Part shown: piece by piece, positions 43,035 through 52,500 of the stretch
Layout of the letters: each line of letters starts with the position of its first letter
Position numbering within the stretch: the first letter of the stretch is position 1
NCBI RefSeq assembly: GCF_002081715.1
Contig: NZ_MUKP01000029.1
Span: forward strand, 1 to 64,000
Length of the DNA: 64,000 nucleotides
Direction of reading: 5' to 3'
From: Nocardia donostiensis
Lineage (GTDB): Bacteria > Actinomycetota > Actinomycetes > Mycobacteriales > Mycobacteriaceae
Notes under the pieces: model-generated
Told to the model about the DNA's origin: nothing
Database searches by the model: none
The model's input: only the letters and a program-made list of their open reading frames with translations
Position numbers and translations under genes: made by a program

Positions 43035-43988
43035 ATGCCTACCTTGAACGACGATCTGAACGGTGTATTGCAATCTCTGCTCGAACTGTACGGCGCGGGG
43101 CAGCCGACGGAACGCGCGGCAAAAGCGCTGCAGCAGGAGATCAGAGATGATCTGCGAGCTCAGGCTGGTTCGGGTGCCACCGGTTACGGCAACCTTCGCA
43201 CCATGCACACCACCGTCGTCGATTCCCAGGCCAATCGCGACGGTCTCGTGCACAAGACGGTTATCGAATCCGCCACAGGGACGGTGGCGGGGCGTGGGCA
43301 GCTGAAGAATCACATCGCCGATTTCCAGACCCGTATCCAGGCCATCGCCGCAGTCGCCGATACCCGGTTCAGCGGCCCCGCGTTGCTCGATACAGCCCAG
43401 ACCACCATCACCAACGCCACCAGGCAAGTCAATGCCGATGTCGACGCCGCGCGGCAGCAAGCTGCGCGGATCATGCCGCCGGTAGCGCCTGCTGCGCGTT
43501 CCCCGCGGACCCCACCGCCTCGTCGCCAGCGCCGGCGACGTCGCTACCGCCCACGCTCCGCGGGAATGCCGCGGTCGCGGCGCAGGATGCGGCTGCCTTC
43601 GGACAGAACGGCGGGCGGTAAGGCGGTCAACGCGGCGAATGCCTGGCTCGGCACGCCCTATATCTGGGGTGGCGGCGGCGCGGGCGGGCCGAGTGGCGGA
43701 GGATTCGACTGCTCCGGTCTGACTCAGTACGCGATCGCCCAGGCCACTGATGGAGAGGTGGTCCTGCCGCGCACCACGTACGAGCAGATCTATGCCGGGG
43801 AGCGGGTGCATCCCAGAGACGTGCGGCCCGGTGATCTGGTTTTTCCCGCCGACTCCTTCAGCTCGCGCGGGCCGGAGCATGTGCAGCTCGCTGCAGGTGG
43901 TGGCATGGTGATCGAGGCGCCCTACAGTGGGTCGCATGTGAAATGGTCGCAGATGCCAGGTAATGCGGTAGTCGTGAGAGTTCTCTGA
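43035..43988 (+). CDS. NlpC/P60 (C40) peptidoglycan hydrolase with helical ESX-type N-terminus
   Basis: A 317-residue protein from ATG 43035. Residues 1-150 are helical (DUF4226-like); residues about 205-317 are an NlpC/P60 endopeptidase with Cys in GFDCSGL, His in GPEHVQL and a third polar residue in EAPYSGSHVKW, so probably active against cell-wall stem peptides. It corresponds by context to Rv3896c beside ESX-2. The linker at residues 153-195 is strongly Arg-rich because it appears to be read out of frame between two compensating indels (see findings). No signal peptide; export by ESX is inferred. Confidence 0.82.
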   Translation: MPTLNDDLNGVLQSLLELYGAGQPTERAAKALQQEIRDDLRAQAGSGATGYGNLRTMHTTVVDSQANRDGLVHKTVIESATGTVAGRGQLKNHIADFQTRIQAIAAVADTRFSGPALLDTAQTTITNATRQVNADVDAARQQAARIMPPVAPAARSPRTPPPRRQRRRRRYRPRSAGMPRSRRRMRLPSDRTAGGKAVNAANAWLGTPYIWGGGGAGGPSGGGFDCSGLTQYAIAQATDGEVVLPRTTYEQIYAGERVHPRDVRPGDLVFPADSFSSRGPEHVQLAAGGGMVIEAPYSGSHVKWSQMPGNAVVVRVL

Positions 43989-43997
43989 ACGGTCGTC

Positions 43998-45773
43998 ATG
44001 CCCATCGAAATACCGAGCGAAGTGGTGGTTTTCCTCAACTACCTCGGCGTTCCCTACCCGGATATCAACGAAGACGACGTGCGGGCGCTCGCCGAACATG
44101 TCCGCACCTTCGCCGACAGCGTCCAGCAAACGCATGAGTCGGCCACCGGTGCGATAAACGAGATGGGCTCGGTGTACTCCGGCTACTCCTATCAAGCGCT
44201 GATCGCCGCCTGGGCGTCGATGAGCAGTTCGCATATGGAGCGGCTGGACATGATGTGCCGCGCCGTGGCGACCGCGCTGGAAGTCGCTGCCGATGTGATC
44301 ACGGTTGTCAAGGCGGTGGTGCTGGCCGAACTGGCCGCTTTGGCTGCGGCGTATATGACAGCGATGGCGGCAGCGGTGGCCACGGGGGGCGCCTCTGCCG
44401 CGCTGGCGCAGACCTTCGCCCTCGCCGCGCGCAGGCTGTGCAGCGCGATGCAGGAGATGTTGATCGCCTATGTGCTCGCAGAGGTGCTCGGTAAGGCGAT
44501 CGAGCCCCTGGAGCAGGCCGTGGCGGATATGGTCAACGGGGTTGTGTACGACCTGGCCAGCGACGCGCTCGACGTGAGTCCGAATTCGGCGGGGCCGCTG
44601 ACCATCGATCCCGACGAGGTCATGCGATACGCCGACGTGCTGGACAAGCACGCCGACGATATTCTGGAGCACGCCAAGAACTTCTCCGACAATGTCTCGG
44701 CGTTGGATTTCACAACCCGGACAGGGTTCGACGACCCGACCGGTGTGATCCCGCCAGGAAACAACGTCCCAGCCATGCGCAGCCCGTTGGACACTCTTGC
44801 GCCGCTGTCTCCGCAGACTCCCGATATTCCCCCGTTGCGGCACCCGCTGTTGCCTTCGGACCCCGCTGGCATCGAACCGATATCGGCACCGCGAACACTA
44901 TCGCCCGGCATTTCTCCCGAACCCGGTGCGACACCTACCGCTCCAGACGGACCGACATCCGACAGTCCGGGCGGATCGACCACGCCTGCCCCGCGTGAGC
45001 CGATATCCGGCGAACCGCGAGCAGTTGGCGGGTCGCCCACCGCCGATGCTGGTGCCGGGGGTAAAGCCCCCGGCATGCCCGGGGTGTCCGGTGCGTCTCC
45101 GGACAGTGCGGTAGCCGAGCGGGGTGCCGTACCCGAGCGGGGCGCAGCGGAGACAACGGGCCGCGGTGCCGGCATCGACAGCCCGACTGCCGCAGGGAGG
45201 ACCGAGGTTGCCGCCCCCTCGTCCGGCTCCACCGGCGTCTTCCACGATCCCGCCCAGGCTGTTTCGCCGGATCGAACTCAGGCAGGCGAATCCGGTGCGG
45301 CCGCAGGCGGCGGGGGCGTGGCCGCGCCGCAGCCGGGTGCACCGATCTCGTCCACGCCGGCCGGCGCGCCGGGCGCATCCTCGTCACCGTGGCGCGGTGG
45401 TGCAGGCGGATCTGCCGAACGTCCATCGGCTCCGTCGGCTCCACCGGCTCGGAAAAAGGAGCGCCGCGATGCGTCCCGCCCGGCTGCGGTTGCCCGTACC
45501 CCGTGGTCGAAAGCCCCTCGGCAGCCGGACGTCGCCGGGGAAAATGCCCAGCCCAGGCCCGCAGTGTCCGCTCCGGAGGCGGTCGCGCCGCCGCCTTCGA
45601 GCAAGGAGGTCGCCGCACCCGAGCAGCGGGTGCGTCCGCCGTGGGCGGCGAAGGGGTCGCCTGCGGCCGATGACGCCGAGCCCGGCGGCCAGCGCCCGGC
45701 GGTGTCGGTTGATGCCACGCCGGAACGTCCCGATACGGGTGCAGCGCCGAAAGCTACGCGATCCGAAAACTGA
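43998..45773 (+). CDS. WXG100-like (CpnT N-terminal-type) protein with long disordered tail
   Basis: A 591-residue protein from ATG 43998. Residues 1-220 match the WXG100-like helical domain found at the N-terminus of actinobacterial CpnT-like toxins (IPSEVVVFLNYLGVPYPDINEDDVRALAEHVRTFADSV... then long Ala-rich helices AVVLAELAALAAAYMTAMAAAVATGGASAALAQTF). From residue 245 onward it is Pro/Ala/Gly/Ser-rich and low-complexity. No toxin domain is present at the C-terminus. It may be a secreted carrier or channel-like ESX protein. The stop is followed by two hairpins. Confidence 0.65.
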   Translation: MPIEIPSEVVVFLNYLGVPYPDINEDDVRALAEHVRTFADSVQQTHESATGAINEMGSVYSGYSYQALIAAWASMSSSHMERLDMMCRAVATALEVAADVITVVKAVVLAELAALAAAYMTAMAAAVATGGASAALAQTFALAARRLCSAMQEMLIAYVLAEVLGKAIEPLEQAVADMVNGVVYDLASDALDVSPNSAGPLTIDPDEVMRYADVLDKHADDILEHAKNFSDNVSALDFTTRTGFDDPTGVIPPGNNVPAMRSPLDTLAPLSPQTPDIPPLRHPLLPSDPAGIEPISAPRTLSPGISPEPGATPTAPDGPTSDSPGGSTTPAPREPISGEPRAVGGSPTADAGAGGKAPGMPGVSGASPDSAVAERGAVPERGAAETTGRGAGIDSPTAAGRTEVAAPSSGSTGVFHDPAQAVSPDRTQAGESGAAAGGGGVAAPQPGAPISSTPAGAPGASSSPWRGGAGGSAERPSAPSAPPARKKERRDASRPAAVARTPWSKAPRQPDVAGENAQPRPAVSAPEAVAPPPSSKEVAAPEQRVRPPWAAKGSPAADDAEPGGQRPAVSVDATPERPDTGAAPKATRSEN

Positions 45774-45824
45774 GGGTGCGCACCTGCTGATGGGGTGCGC
45801 GTCTGCAGGCGGGGCCGGATATGC

Positions 45825-45862
45825 GCGACGGCCGGTGGGCTCGCTGTGCCACCGGCCGTCGC
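45825..45862. terminator. strong terminator before the ESX core
   Basis: A perfect 14-base-pair stem (GCGACGGCCGGTGG / CCACCGGCCGTCGC) with a ten-base loop, 52 bases after the preceding stop. Separates accessory genes from eccA. Confidence 0.85.
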
Positions 45863-45869
45863 TGAGGGA

Positions 45870-45901
45870 TAGGTCATCAGGATGAGGGGACTGATGACCT
45901 A
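45870..45901. repeat. inverted repeat upstream of eccA
   Basis: TAGGTCATCAG and CTGATGACCTA form a perfect 11-base inverted repeat around a ten-base spacer, right after the GC-rich terminator. It could be a second hairpin or a regulator site. Confidence 0.6.
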
Positions 45902-45993
45902 CCCAACACTGTACCGCCGCCTGGCGGATCGTTCAATGGTGTGCCGCTAGATAACGGTAAAAAGCCCGTGCCGGACCGGTTAGAGCCCCGCTA

Positions 45994-46009
45994 TTCCCCC
46001 AGGTGGGAA
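45994..46009. promoter_or_regulatory. TTCCC-N6-GGGAA palindrome, copy 5 (perfect), upstream of eccA
   Basis: TTCCCCCAGGTGGGAA lies 74 bases before the eccA GTG. Presumed operator of the ESX core operon; a TATCCC hexamer at 46025 could be part of the promoter. Confidence 0.65.
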
Positions 46010-46082
46010 ACGGTTGCATGCTGCGTATCCCTCCGGTGCCCTACGCTTCCCGCAAGCGGGATCGGCGGAAGGGAAAACCGAG

Positions 46083-47840
46083 GTGTCAGCGGCCGAAGAC
46101 GCGTTCTACACAGGTGTTCAAAGTCTGGGCTTGGTCGCCGGTGGGGTGCGCAACGAAGAGAATGCGCGAGCGGCGTTCACAGCAGCCACGGATCTCGATC
46201 CGGATATGTGCGACGCCTGGCTCGGACGTGCCATGGCGGGCGATCTCAGCTCGGAGGTGATCTACGGCGCGTATCGCTCGGTGCACAACCTCTACCGAGA
46301 CCAGCAACGGGCCGGGTTGGTCGACCGCGCGCTGTGGTGCCAGGTCGAGATCGGTATGTACGGTCTCCGTGTCGCCATGGCCGACCGGGACCAGATCTCC
46401 ATCGCCCAGGCATGCTCCTACGCCGAGGGGGGTGAATGGCAGGAGGCCGCAGCGATTCTGGACGAGGTACGCGGCGACGATGTCGCCGATTTCGTCCGGA
46501 TGTCGCTGTACTACCGCACGGAACGCTGGCCCGATGTCATCGATGCCCGGGGCCGGAAGCCGATGCTCGAAGACGGGCTGCTCGATATCGCCGCGGAACT
46601 GATGACCGCGACAGCGCTGGCACACCTCGGCCGGTTCGGTGAGGCCATGCCGCGTGCGCAGCGGATCGTCGAGGACAGCTCCTCGGGCAATCTGTCCTAC
46701 ATCTGGGCCGACGCCCACTATCTGCTCGGCATGCTCATGCGGCAGAACGGCGATCACGAGTCTGCGGACAAGATCCTCAAAGGTTTGCAGGGATCCGGTC
46801 TCTGGCAGGATCGGCCGGACTGGCAGCGAGCGGTCCGGGACAAGAATTTCAAGCTCGCCGTCACCACACCGACCCTCATCGACTCCCGGACCGACAAATG
46901 GGATCCGAAGACCGGCGACGACCCGGCGGAGTTCGCAGCCACCGCCGCCCGTGAAGAGCGCGAAGCATTGCTGGCCGAAGCGTCGGAAATGCTGCAGTCC
47001 CAGATCGGGATGGATTCGGTCAAGGAGCAGGTGGACCGGCTCAAATCGGGCGTGCTCATGGACCAGGTGCGCGCCAAACGCGGGCTCGCCGTCGATTCGC
47101 GGTCGAACCACCTGATCTTTTCCGGCCCGCCCGGTACCGGTAAGACCACCATCGCCCGAGTGATCGCCAAAATCTTCGCGGGCCTGGGTGTGGTCGACAA
47201 TGCCGAGGTCATCGAGGTGTCCCGGAACGATATGGTCGGCACGCACCTCGGCCACACCGCACCCAAGACGAATGCGCTGATCGATTCGGCTTTGGGTGGG
47301 GTGCTGTTCATCGACGAGGCCTACACCCTGATCCAGGAAGGGCTTTCGGGCGGGGACGCGTTCGGTAAAGAGGCCGTGGACACACTGCTGGCGCGCATGG
47401 AAAACGACCGTGACAAACTCGTGGTGATCATCGCGGGATACGAAGATCAGATCGATCGGTTCCTCGCCTCCAACGACGGCCTGGCCTCGCGCTTCACCAA
47501 GCGGATCCGGTTCGCCAGCTACGATGCCGACGAACTGGTGCAGATCGCCGACCATATCGCCAAGGGCAAGGATTCGATCCTCTCCGAGCAGGCGCGTGAG
47601 GTGCTGCGAGAACGGTGCCAGGACCTGTCCCAACAGACCAAGAACGGCAGGCGGCTCATCGACCTGGCCGGTAACGGCCGTTTCGTGCGGAACGTCGTAG
47701 AGGCAGCCGAGGCCGAGCGTGATTACCGATTCACCCGCGGCAACGTCGATGTCGCGTCGTTGTCCAACGAAGAGTTGATGACGGTCGACGCCTTCGATGT
47801 GAGCGCGGCGCTGTCGGGGCTGGCGCCGCAGTCGCAGTAG
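46083..47840 (+). CDS. eccA: ESX AAA+ ATPase EccA
   Basis: A 585-residue cytosolic protein from GTG 46083 with GGAAGGG upstream; the open frame before it (from 46014) overlaps the promoter region. The N-terminal half is a TPR-like helical domain (about residues 1-285); the C-terminal half is a CbbX-type AAA+ domain with Walker A GPPGTGKT at residues 348-355 and Walker B GGVLFIDEAY. EccA helps handle PE/PPE and Esx substrates, probably with EspG. Its place before eccB is as in ESX-1 and ESX-3. Confidence 0.95.
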   Translation: MSAAEDAFYTGVQSLGLVAGGVRNEENARAAFTAATDLDPDMCDAWLGRAMAGDLSSEVIYGAYRSVHNLYRDQQRAGLVDRALWCQVEIGMYGLRVAMADRDQISIAQACSYAEGGEWQEAAAILDEVRGDDVADFVRMSLYYRTERWPDVIDARGRKPMLEDGLLDIAAELMTATALAHLGRFGEAMPRAQRIVEDSSSGNLSYIWADAHYLLGMLMRQNGDHESADKILKGLQGSGLWQDRPDWQRAVRDKNFKLAVTTPTLIDSRTDKWDPKTGDDPAEFAATAAREEREALLAEASEMLQSQIGMDSVKEQVDRLKSGVLMDQVRAKRGLAVDSRSNHLIFSGPPGTGKTTIARVIAKIFAGLGVVDNAEVIEVSRNDMVGTHLGHTAPKTNALIDSALGGVLFIDEAYTLIQEGLSGGDAFGKEAVDTLLARMENDRDKLVVIIAGYEDQIDRFLASNDGLASRFTKRIRFASYDADELVQIADHIAKGKDSILSEQAREVLRERCQDLSQQTKNGRRLIDLAGNGRFVRNVVEAAEAERDYRFTRGNVDVASLSNEELMTVDAFDVSAALSGLAPQSQ

Positions 47841-47857
47841 CGCTGCCACGCTGAACA

Positions 47858-47887
47858 GGAGCTGTTCCCGATTCTGGGAACAGCTCC
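47858..47887. promoter_or_regulatory. hairpin enclosing TTCCC-N6-GGGAA palindrome copy 6 (perfect)
   Basis: GGAGCTGTTCCC and GGGAACAGCTCC form a 12-base-pair stem around GATTCT, 17 bases after the eccA stop; the inner 16 bases (47865-47880) are the shared palindrome. It could terminate part of eccA transcription, act as the operator of an eccB promoter (-10-like TAGGTT at 47915, GTG start at 47951), or do both. Confidence 0.65.
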
Positions 47888-47950
47888 GGGCAGGCTTGGG
47901 TGACGCCACGATTAGGTTGTGGCCGAGGTCGGCGGAAGGAACGAACACCG

Positions 47951-49501
47951 GTGGCACGCTTCCGGGTGGTGACCAAACACCAGGTATCGGGTTGGCGGTT
48001 TCTGTTACATCGAATCGAACACGCCCTGGTACGGCGCGACGCCTCGATGATCGACGACCCACAGCGTGGCCGCTCGACCGCCCTGGCCGTCGGGGTCGCC
48101 CTGGCCTGTATCGGAATCGCGGGCGCGGCCATACTCGCGTTCTTCAAACCTGCCAAGCCGGTGGGTAATTCGAGGATCGTCGCGGAAAAGGACACCGGCG
48201 CGCTGTACGTCCGGATCGGGGACCGGTTGCATCCCGCGCTGAATCTCACTTCCGCGCATCTCATTACGGGCTCGGCCGATAAACCGGTCGAGGTGTCACG
48301 TGATGAACTGGCCAAGTATCCGCGTGGTCCATGGGTGGGCATTCCCGGTGCGCCGGGGCAGATCGCCGACGACAAGAAACGGGATTCCTCCTGGGCGGTC
48401 TGCGATACCGCGCGGACTGGCGCGTCCGCGCCTTTGCACCCCCAGACCGGCCTGCCCACCCTGTCCCGCTCGGCCTTGCGAACGACCGCGATCGGCGGGC
48501 CGCTGACCGTCGACGACGATGCTATCCGGGAGTTGACCGGTTCGGAAGCCAGGCTGTTGCGTGGCAACAAGACGACCTGGCTGGTGTACCTCGACCCCGC
48601 ACAGGGGCTGGTGCGTGCGGAGATCGACCTCGCCGACTCACCGGTTATGCTCGCCCTCGGCATCGATGCGACAGCTCCCGTGGTCGCGGCCTCGAAGGGC
48701 CTGATCGACGCCATCCCGGAAGCGCCGCCGTTGCGGGTTCCCGCTGTCCCCGACGCGGGCCAAACCGTCACGTTGAAGCCCGCACTGGACGTGGTCATCG
48801 GTTCGGTGCTCACGGTGTCCAACCCGGACCGCGGCGCGTCGTATTATCTGGCGTCGCGTTCGGGTCTGGTGCGGATCAGCCCGGTCCTGGCAGCCATGGT
48901 CCGTAACGCCGACTCGCACGGTTCTGTGGCCACGACCACCATCGGCCCCGATGTGCTGTCGGCGAATCTGCGTCCTGGCGACTGGCCGGGAACGGCGACC
49001 TACCCGTCCCAGCCGGTGGATATTCTCGATCCGGGCACCCTGGGGGTCACCTGCTATCACTGGTCGCGCGATGATACCGACCCCAAGGCCAGGACCAGGT
49101 TGCTTGTGGGCAGGCAACTCCCGCTGGCCAGGGAAGAACAGGAACGAACGGTAGGCCTGGTGACCGCGCCCGCCTCGAACGGTAACACGGCCGATGCGGC
49201 TTACCTGCCGCGAACCAGCGGGAAGTTCGTCCAGGTCACCGGTGCCGAGCCGGGCTCGCCGCTGCGTGAATCGCTGTACTGGATCTCCGACAGCGGGGTG
49301 CGTTACGGGATCGCGGTGGATACCGATGGCAAGGGTGATCTGGAGCGAGTGTTGCGGTCGTTGGGCTTGAGCAGACCGATACCGGCGCCGTGGAGCATCG
49401 TGTCGCTGTTTGCAGTCGGACCCCCGTTGTCCAAGGAGGACGCGCTCATTCTGCACGACGGTATTCCGCCGAATATGGCCGGCGTCGGAATGGGGGGCTA
49501 G
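47951..49501 (+). CDS. eccB: ESX membrane component EccB
   Basis: A 516-residue protein from GTG 47951. A conserved cytoplasmic head (TKHQVSGWRFLLHRIEHALVRRD) is followed by one membrane helix near residues 40-63 (TALAVGVALACIGIAGAAILAFF) and a large periplasmic-side domain of repeated beta modules, typical of EccB. It is a core subunit of the ESX membrane complex. It ends 2 bases before eccC. Confidence 0.95.
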   Translation: MARFRVVTKHQVSGWRFLLHRIEHALVRRDASMIDDPQRGRSTALAVGVALACIGIAGAAILAFFKPAKPVGNSRIVAEKDTGALYVRIGDRLHPALNLTSAHLITGSADKPVEVSRDELAKYPRGPWVGIPGAPGQIADDKKRDSSWAVCDTARTGASAPLHPQTGLPTLSRSALRTTAIGGPLTVDDDAIRELTGSEARLLRGNKTTWLVYLDPAQGLVRAEIDLADSPVMLALGIDATAPVVAASKGLIDAIPEAPPLRVPAVPDAGQTVTLKPALDVVIGSVLTVSNPDRGASYYLASRSGLVRISPVLAAMVRNADSHGSVATTTIGPDVLSANLRPGDWPGTATYPSQPVDILDPGTLGVTCYHWSRDDTDPKARTRLLVGRQLPLAREEQERTVGLVTAPASNGNTADAAYLPRTSGKFVQVTGAEPGSPLRESLYWISDSGVRYGIAVDTDGKGDLERVLRSLGLSRPIPAPWSIVSLFAVGPPLSKEDALILHDGIPPNMAGVGMGG

Positions 49502-49503
49502 CC

Positions 49504-52500
49504 GTGACCACTGTGCGTCGGTTCGTGCGGCCCGCGCGAATGGTTCGTGGCCCCAAAGCCCCTGCCGTCACCGAATTGCGCCTGCAGCCGCCAACCGAAC
49601 TGCCCCGGCCGGTCCCACCGTCCAGACTCAAGATGATCATGCCGGTCATCATGATCGCGGCGATGCTCGGGATGTTGGCCATGATGTTCAGCGGTGGCCG
49701 GGCCATGTCGCCGATGATGCTCATGTTCCCGCTGATGATGGTCGTCTCGATGTTCGGCATGCTCGGCGGACAGCTGGGCGGTGCAGGCGGGGCGAACAAC
49801 ACCGCGGCCGGGTTGAACGAGGAACGCAAAGACTATCTGCGCAGTATTCGCGACAACCGGGAGACCGTCCATCAGGCCGAAGCCGAACTGTTCGAGTACC
49901 TGCAATACACCCATCCCGGTCCCGCAGCGATCGCTCGTTTGGTGGGCGGTAAGCGCATGTGGGAGGTCCAGGTCGCCAGCCCTCAGTTCCTGCGGGTGCG
50001 GATGGGACGGGGGCGGATCGCGAACCAGGTGCGGGTCATCGTGCCCGAGGCCGCGCCGACTTCCGATCTCGACCCGGTGGGCGTCGTCGAGCTGACCAGG
50101 TTCGCCAAGGCCTACTCCACGGTCGGCGGGATGCCGGTCGCCATCAATCTGCTGTCGGCGCCCCTGGTCGGCATCGAAGGAGATCCGGACGCCGCGGTTG
50201 CCCTGGTGCGGGCAATGCTCGCCGAAATCGTCGTCCTGCACGGCCCGGATCAAGTCGCCATCGCCGCGGTGCTCAGCGATCCCGACGCGCCCCACTGGGC
50301 CTGGCTCAAATGGCTGCCGCATACCCAGCACGCCAGCGATACCGATGCGATCGGATCGAGCCGGATGGTGTACCGCACTGTCGCCGAACTCCGGGCCAAG
50401 GTACTGGCCGGGCTGAATCGCGGTCCGTTCTCGGCAAACAGCGAGCCCGCGCTGGACCGCAAACATTTCGTGCTGCTCGTCGATGTGGGTGGGGCCGCGA
50501 ACGAACGCGATATTTCCGGTATCGATGGTTGCACCTGGTTGCGGCTCGGTTCGGCGGAACACTCGCTGCCGCGAGCATTGAAATTCACTGTCGGCGACGA
50601 CCGCACCCTCAACGAGATCACCTCGCGCGGAACGCGCCGCGTCGGTGTTGCCGACGCCATGTCGGTGCCCTCGGTCACCGCGCTGTCGCGCAGCATCTCA
50701 CCGTACCGGCTGTCCACTGTCGTCGAGGCCGTGGCAGCCGAACAGGCCAGCGGCGGCACCTCATGGGAGGAAATGATCGGTATCGCCGACCCGGGTGATA
50801 TCCGCGTCGACCTGCAGTGGCCGCGGCGGAGGGACAGCGACCGCAATCGGCTCAACATCCCGTTCGGTCATGATCCGGCAGGCCAGATCGTCTACCTCGA
50901 TATCAAGGAATCGGCCGAAGAAGGTATGGGCCCGCACGGTATGTGCATCGGTGCCACCGGTTCCGGCAAATCGGAATTCCTGCGCACCCTGGTGCTGTCG
51001 GCGATCGCCCAGCATTCACCGGACGTGCTGAACTTGCTGCTCGTCGACTTCAAAGGTGGCGCGACGTTCCTCGGGTTCGACCGCCTGTCCCATGTGACCG
51101 CGGTCGTCACCAACATGGAAGAAGAAGCCGACCTCGTCACCCGTATGGAAGACGTCATCAACGGTGAGATGGCACGGCGGCAGCGGATCCTGCGCGAGGC
51201 AGGTAATTTCGCGAACGTCGCCGATTACGAACGGGCCCGCGAACAGGGCGCGCAACTGGATCCGCTGCCGACCCTGTTGATCGTGCTGGACGAGTTCGCC
51301 GAACTGCTCGAGCAGCATCCGGGATTCGCGAAGCTCTTCGTCGCCATCGGCCGCCTCGGCCGGTCGCTGCGTATCCACCTGCTGTTGTCCTCACAGAAGG
51401 TTCCGGCGAACCGGATGGGCGAGCTGGAGGCGCACCTGTCGTACCGCATCGCTCTGCGAACCAACCAGACCAGCGACTCGCGTGATGCTATCGGCACCGC
51501 TGACGCCTACCACCTGCCGAAGAAGCCCGGCGCAGGCTATCTGCGGGTGGGCGCGGGCGATCTGCAGCGGTTCCAGGCCGCGTACGTGGGTGGCCCGTAC
51601 GTTCCGCCGACGCAGACTTCCTCGGTGAGCGCGCAGCGGGCACGTAGGCCTGGTGGCGGTTACCGGCCACCGCAGACCTTCACGGCGGCCTATATTCCCG
51701 AGATGCGCCCCGCTCCCGTCGTCGAGCAGGTTCGGACGGTCGAGCCGGAGGTGAACACGGAGGGCGAACCGGTGACCGTCATGGAGACGGTACTGCAGCA
51801 GTTCACGCGGCACGGCAGGCCGGCACACAAGATGTGGTTGCCGCCGTTGAATACTCCGCCCACCCTCGATCGTCTGGTGGCCTCGGTGCAGCCGGGCGCA
51901 CTGCAGGTGCCGGTGGCGATCGTGGACAAACCGCGCCAGCAGCGTCAGGACGTCTGGGCGGTGGATCTGTCGGGTGCGGGCGGCCATATGGCCGTTATCG
52001 GTGGGCCCCAGTCCGGAAAGTCCACTGCCCTGCAGACGCTGGTGATGTCGGCGGCGCTGACCCACACTCCTGAGCAGGTGCAGTTCTACTGCCTGGATTT
52101 CTCCGGCGGTCTGTCCGGGTTGCGCGGATTGCCCCACGTCGGGTCGATCGGTGCCACGCGAGACGGCGACCGGATACGCCGGACATTCGCGTTGATCAAC
52201 AATTTGCTCCAGCTGCGACAGAACTTGTTCGCGGAACTGGGGATTGATTCGATGCGTGATTTCCGGCGACGCCGCGCGGCGCCCGAAACTTCGGCGGAGC
52301 TCAGCGCCAGGGGCGATATCTACGGTGACGTATTCCTGGTTATCGACGGCTGGGATGTCGGTTTCACGCCCACCGGACCGTATTACGACGACTACTTCTC
52401 GTCCGTAGAAGCTCTCGCGGTGCAGGGCATCAACTACGGTCTGCACCTGGTGATCAGCAGTTCCCGCTGGGCCGCAATACGCCCGGCGATCAAGGATATG

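Noticed and set aside
42840..44843. Long upstream extension of the minus-strand ORF ending at 41706
   Set aside because: The extension is the antisense of the NlpC/P60 and WXG100-like genes and has no helical ESX-protein character; the ATG at 42839 has a good ribosome-binding site.
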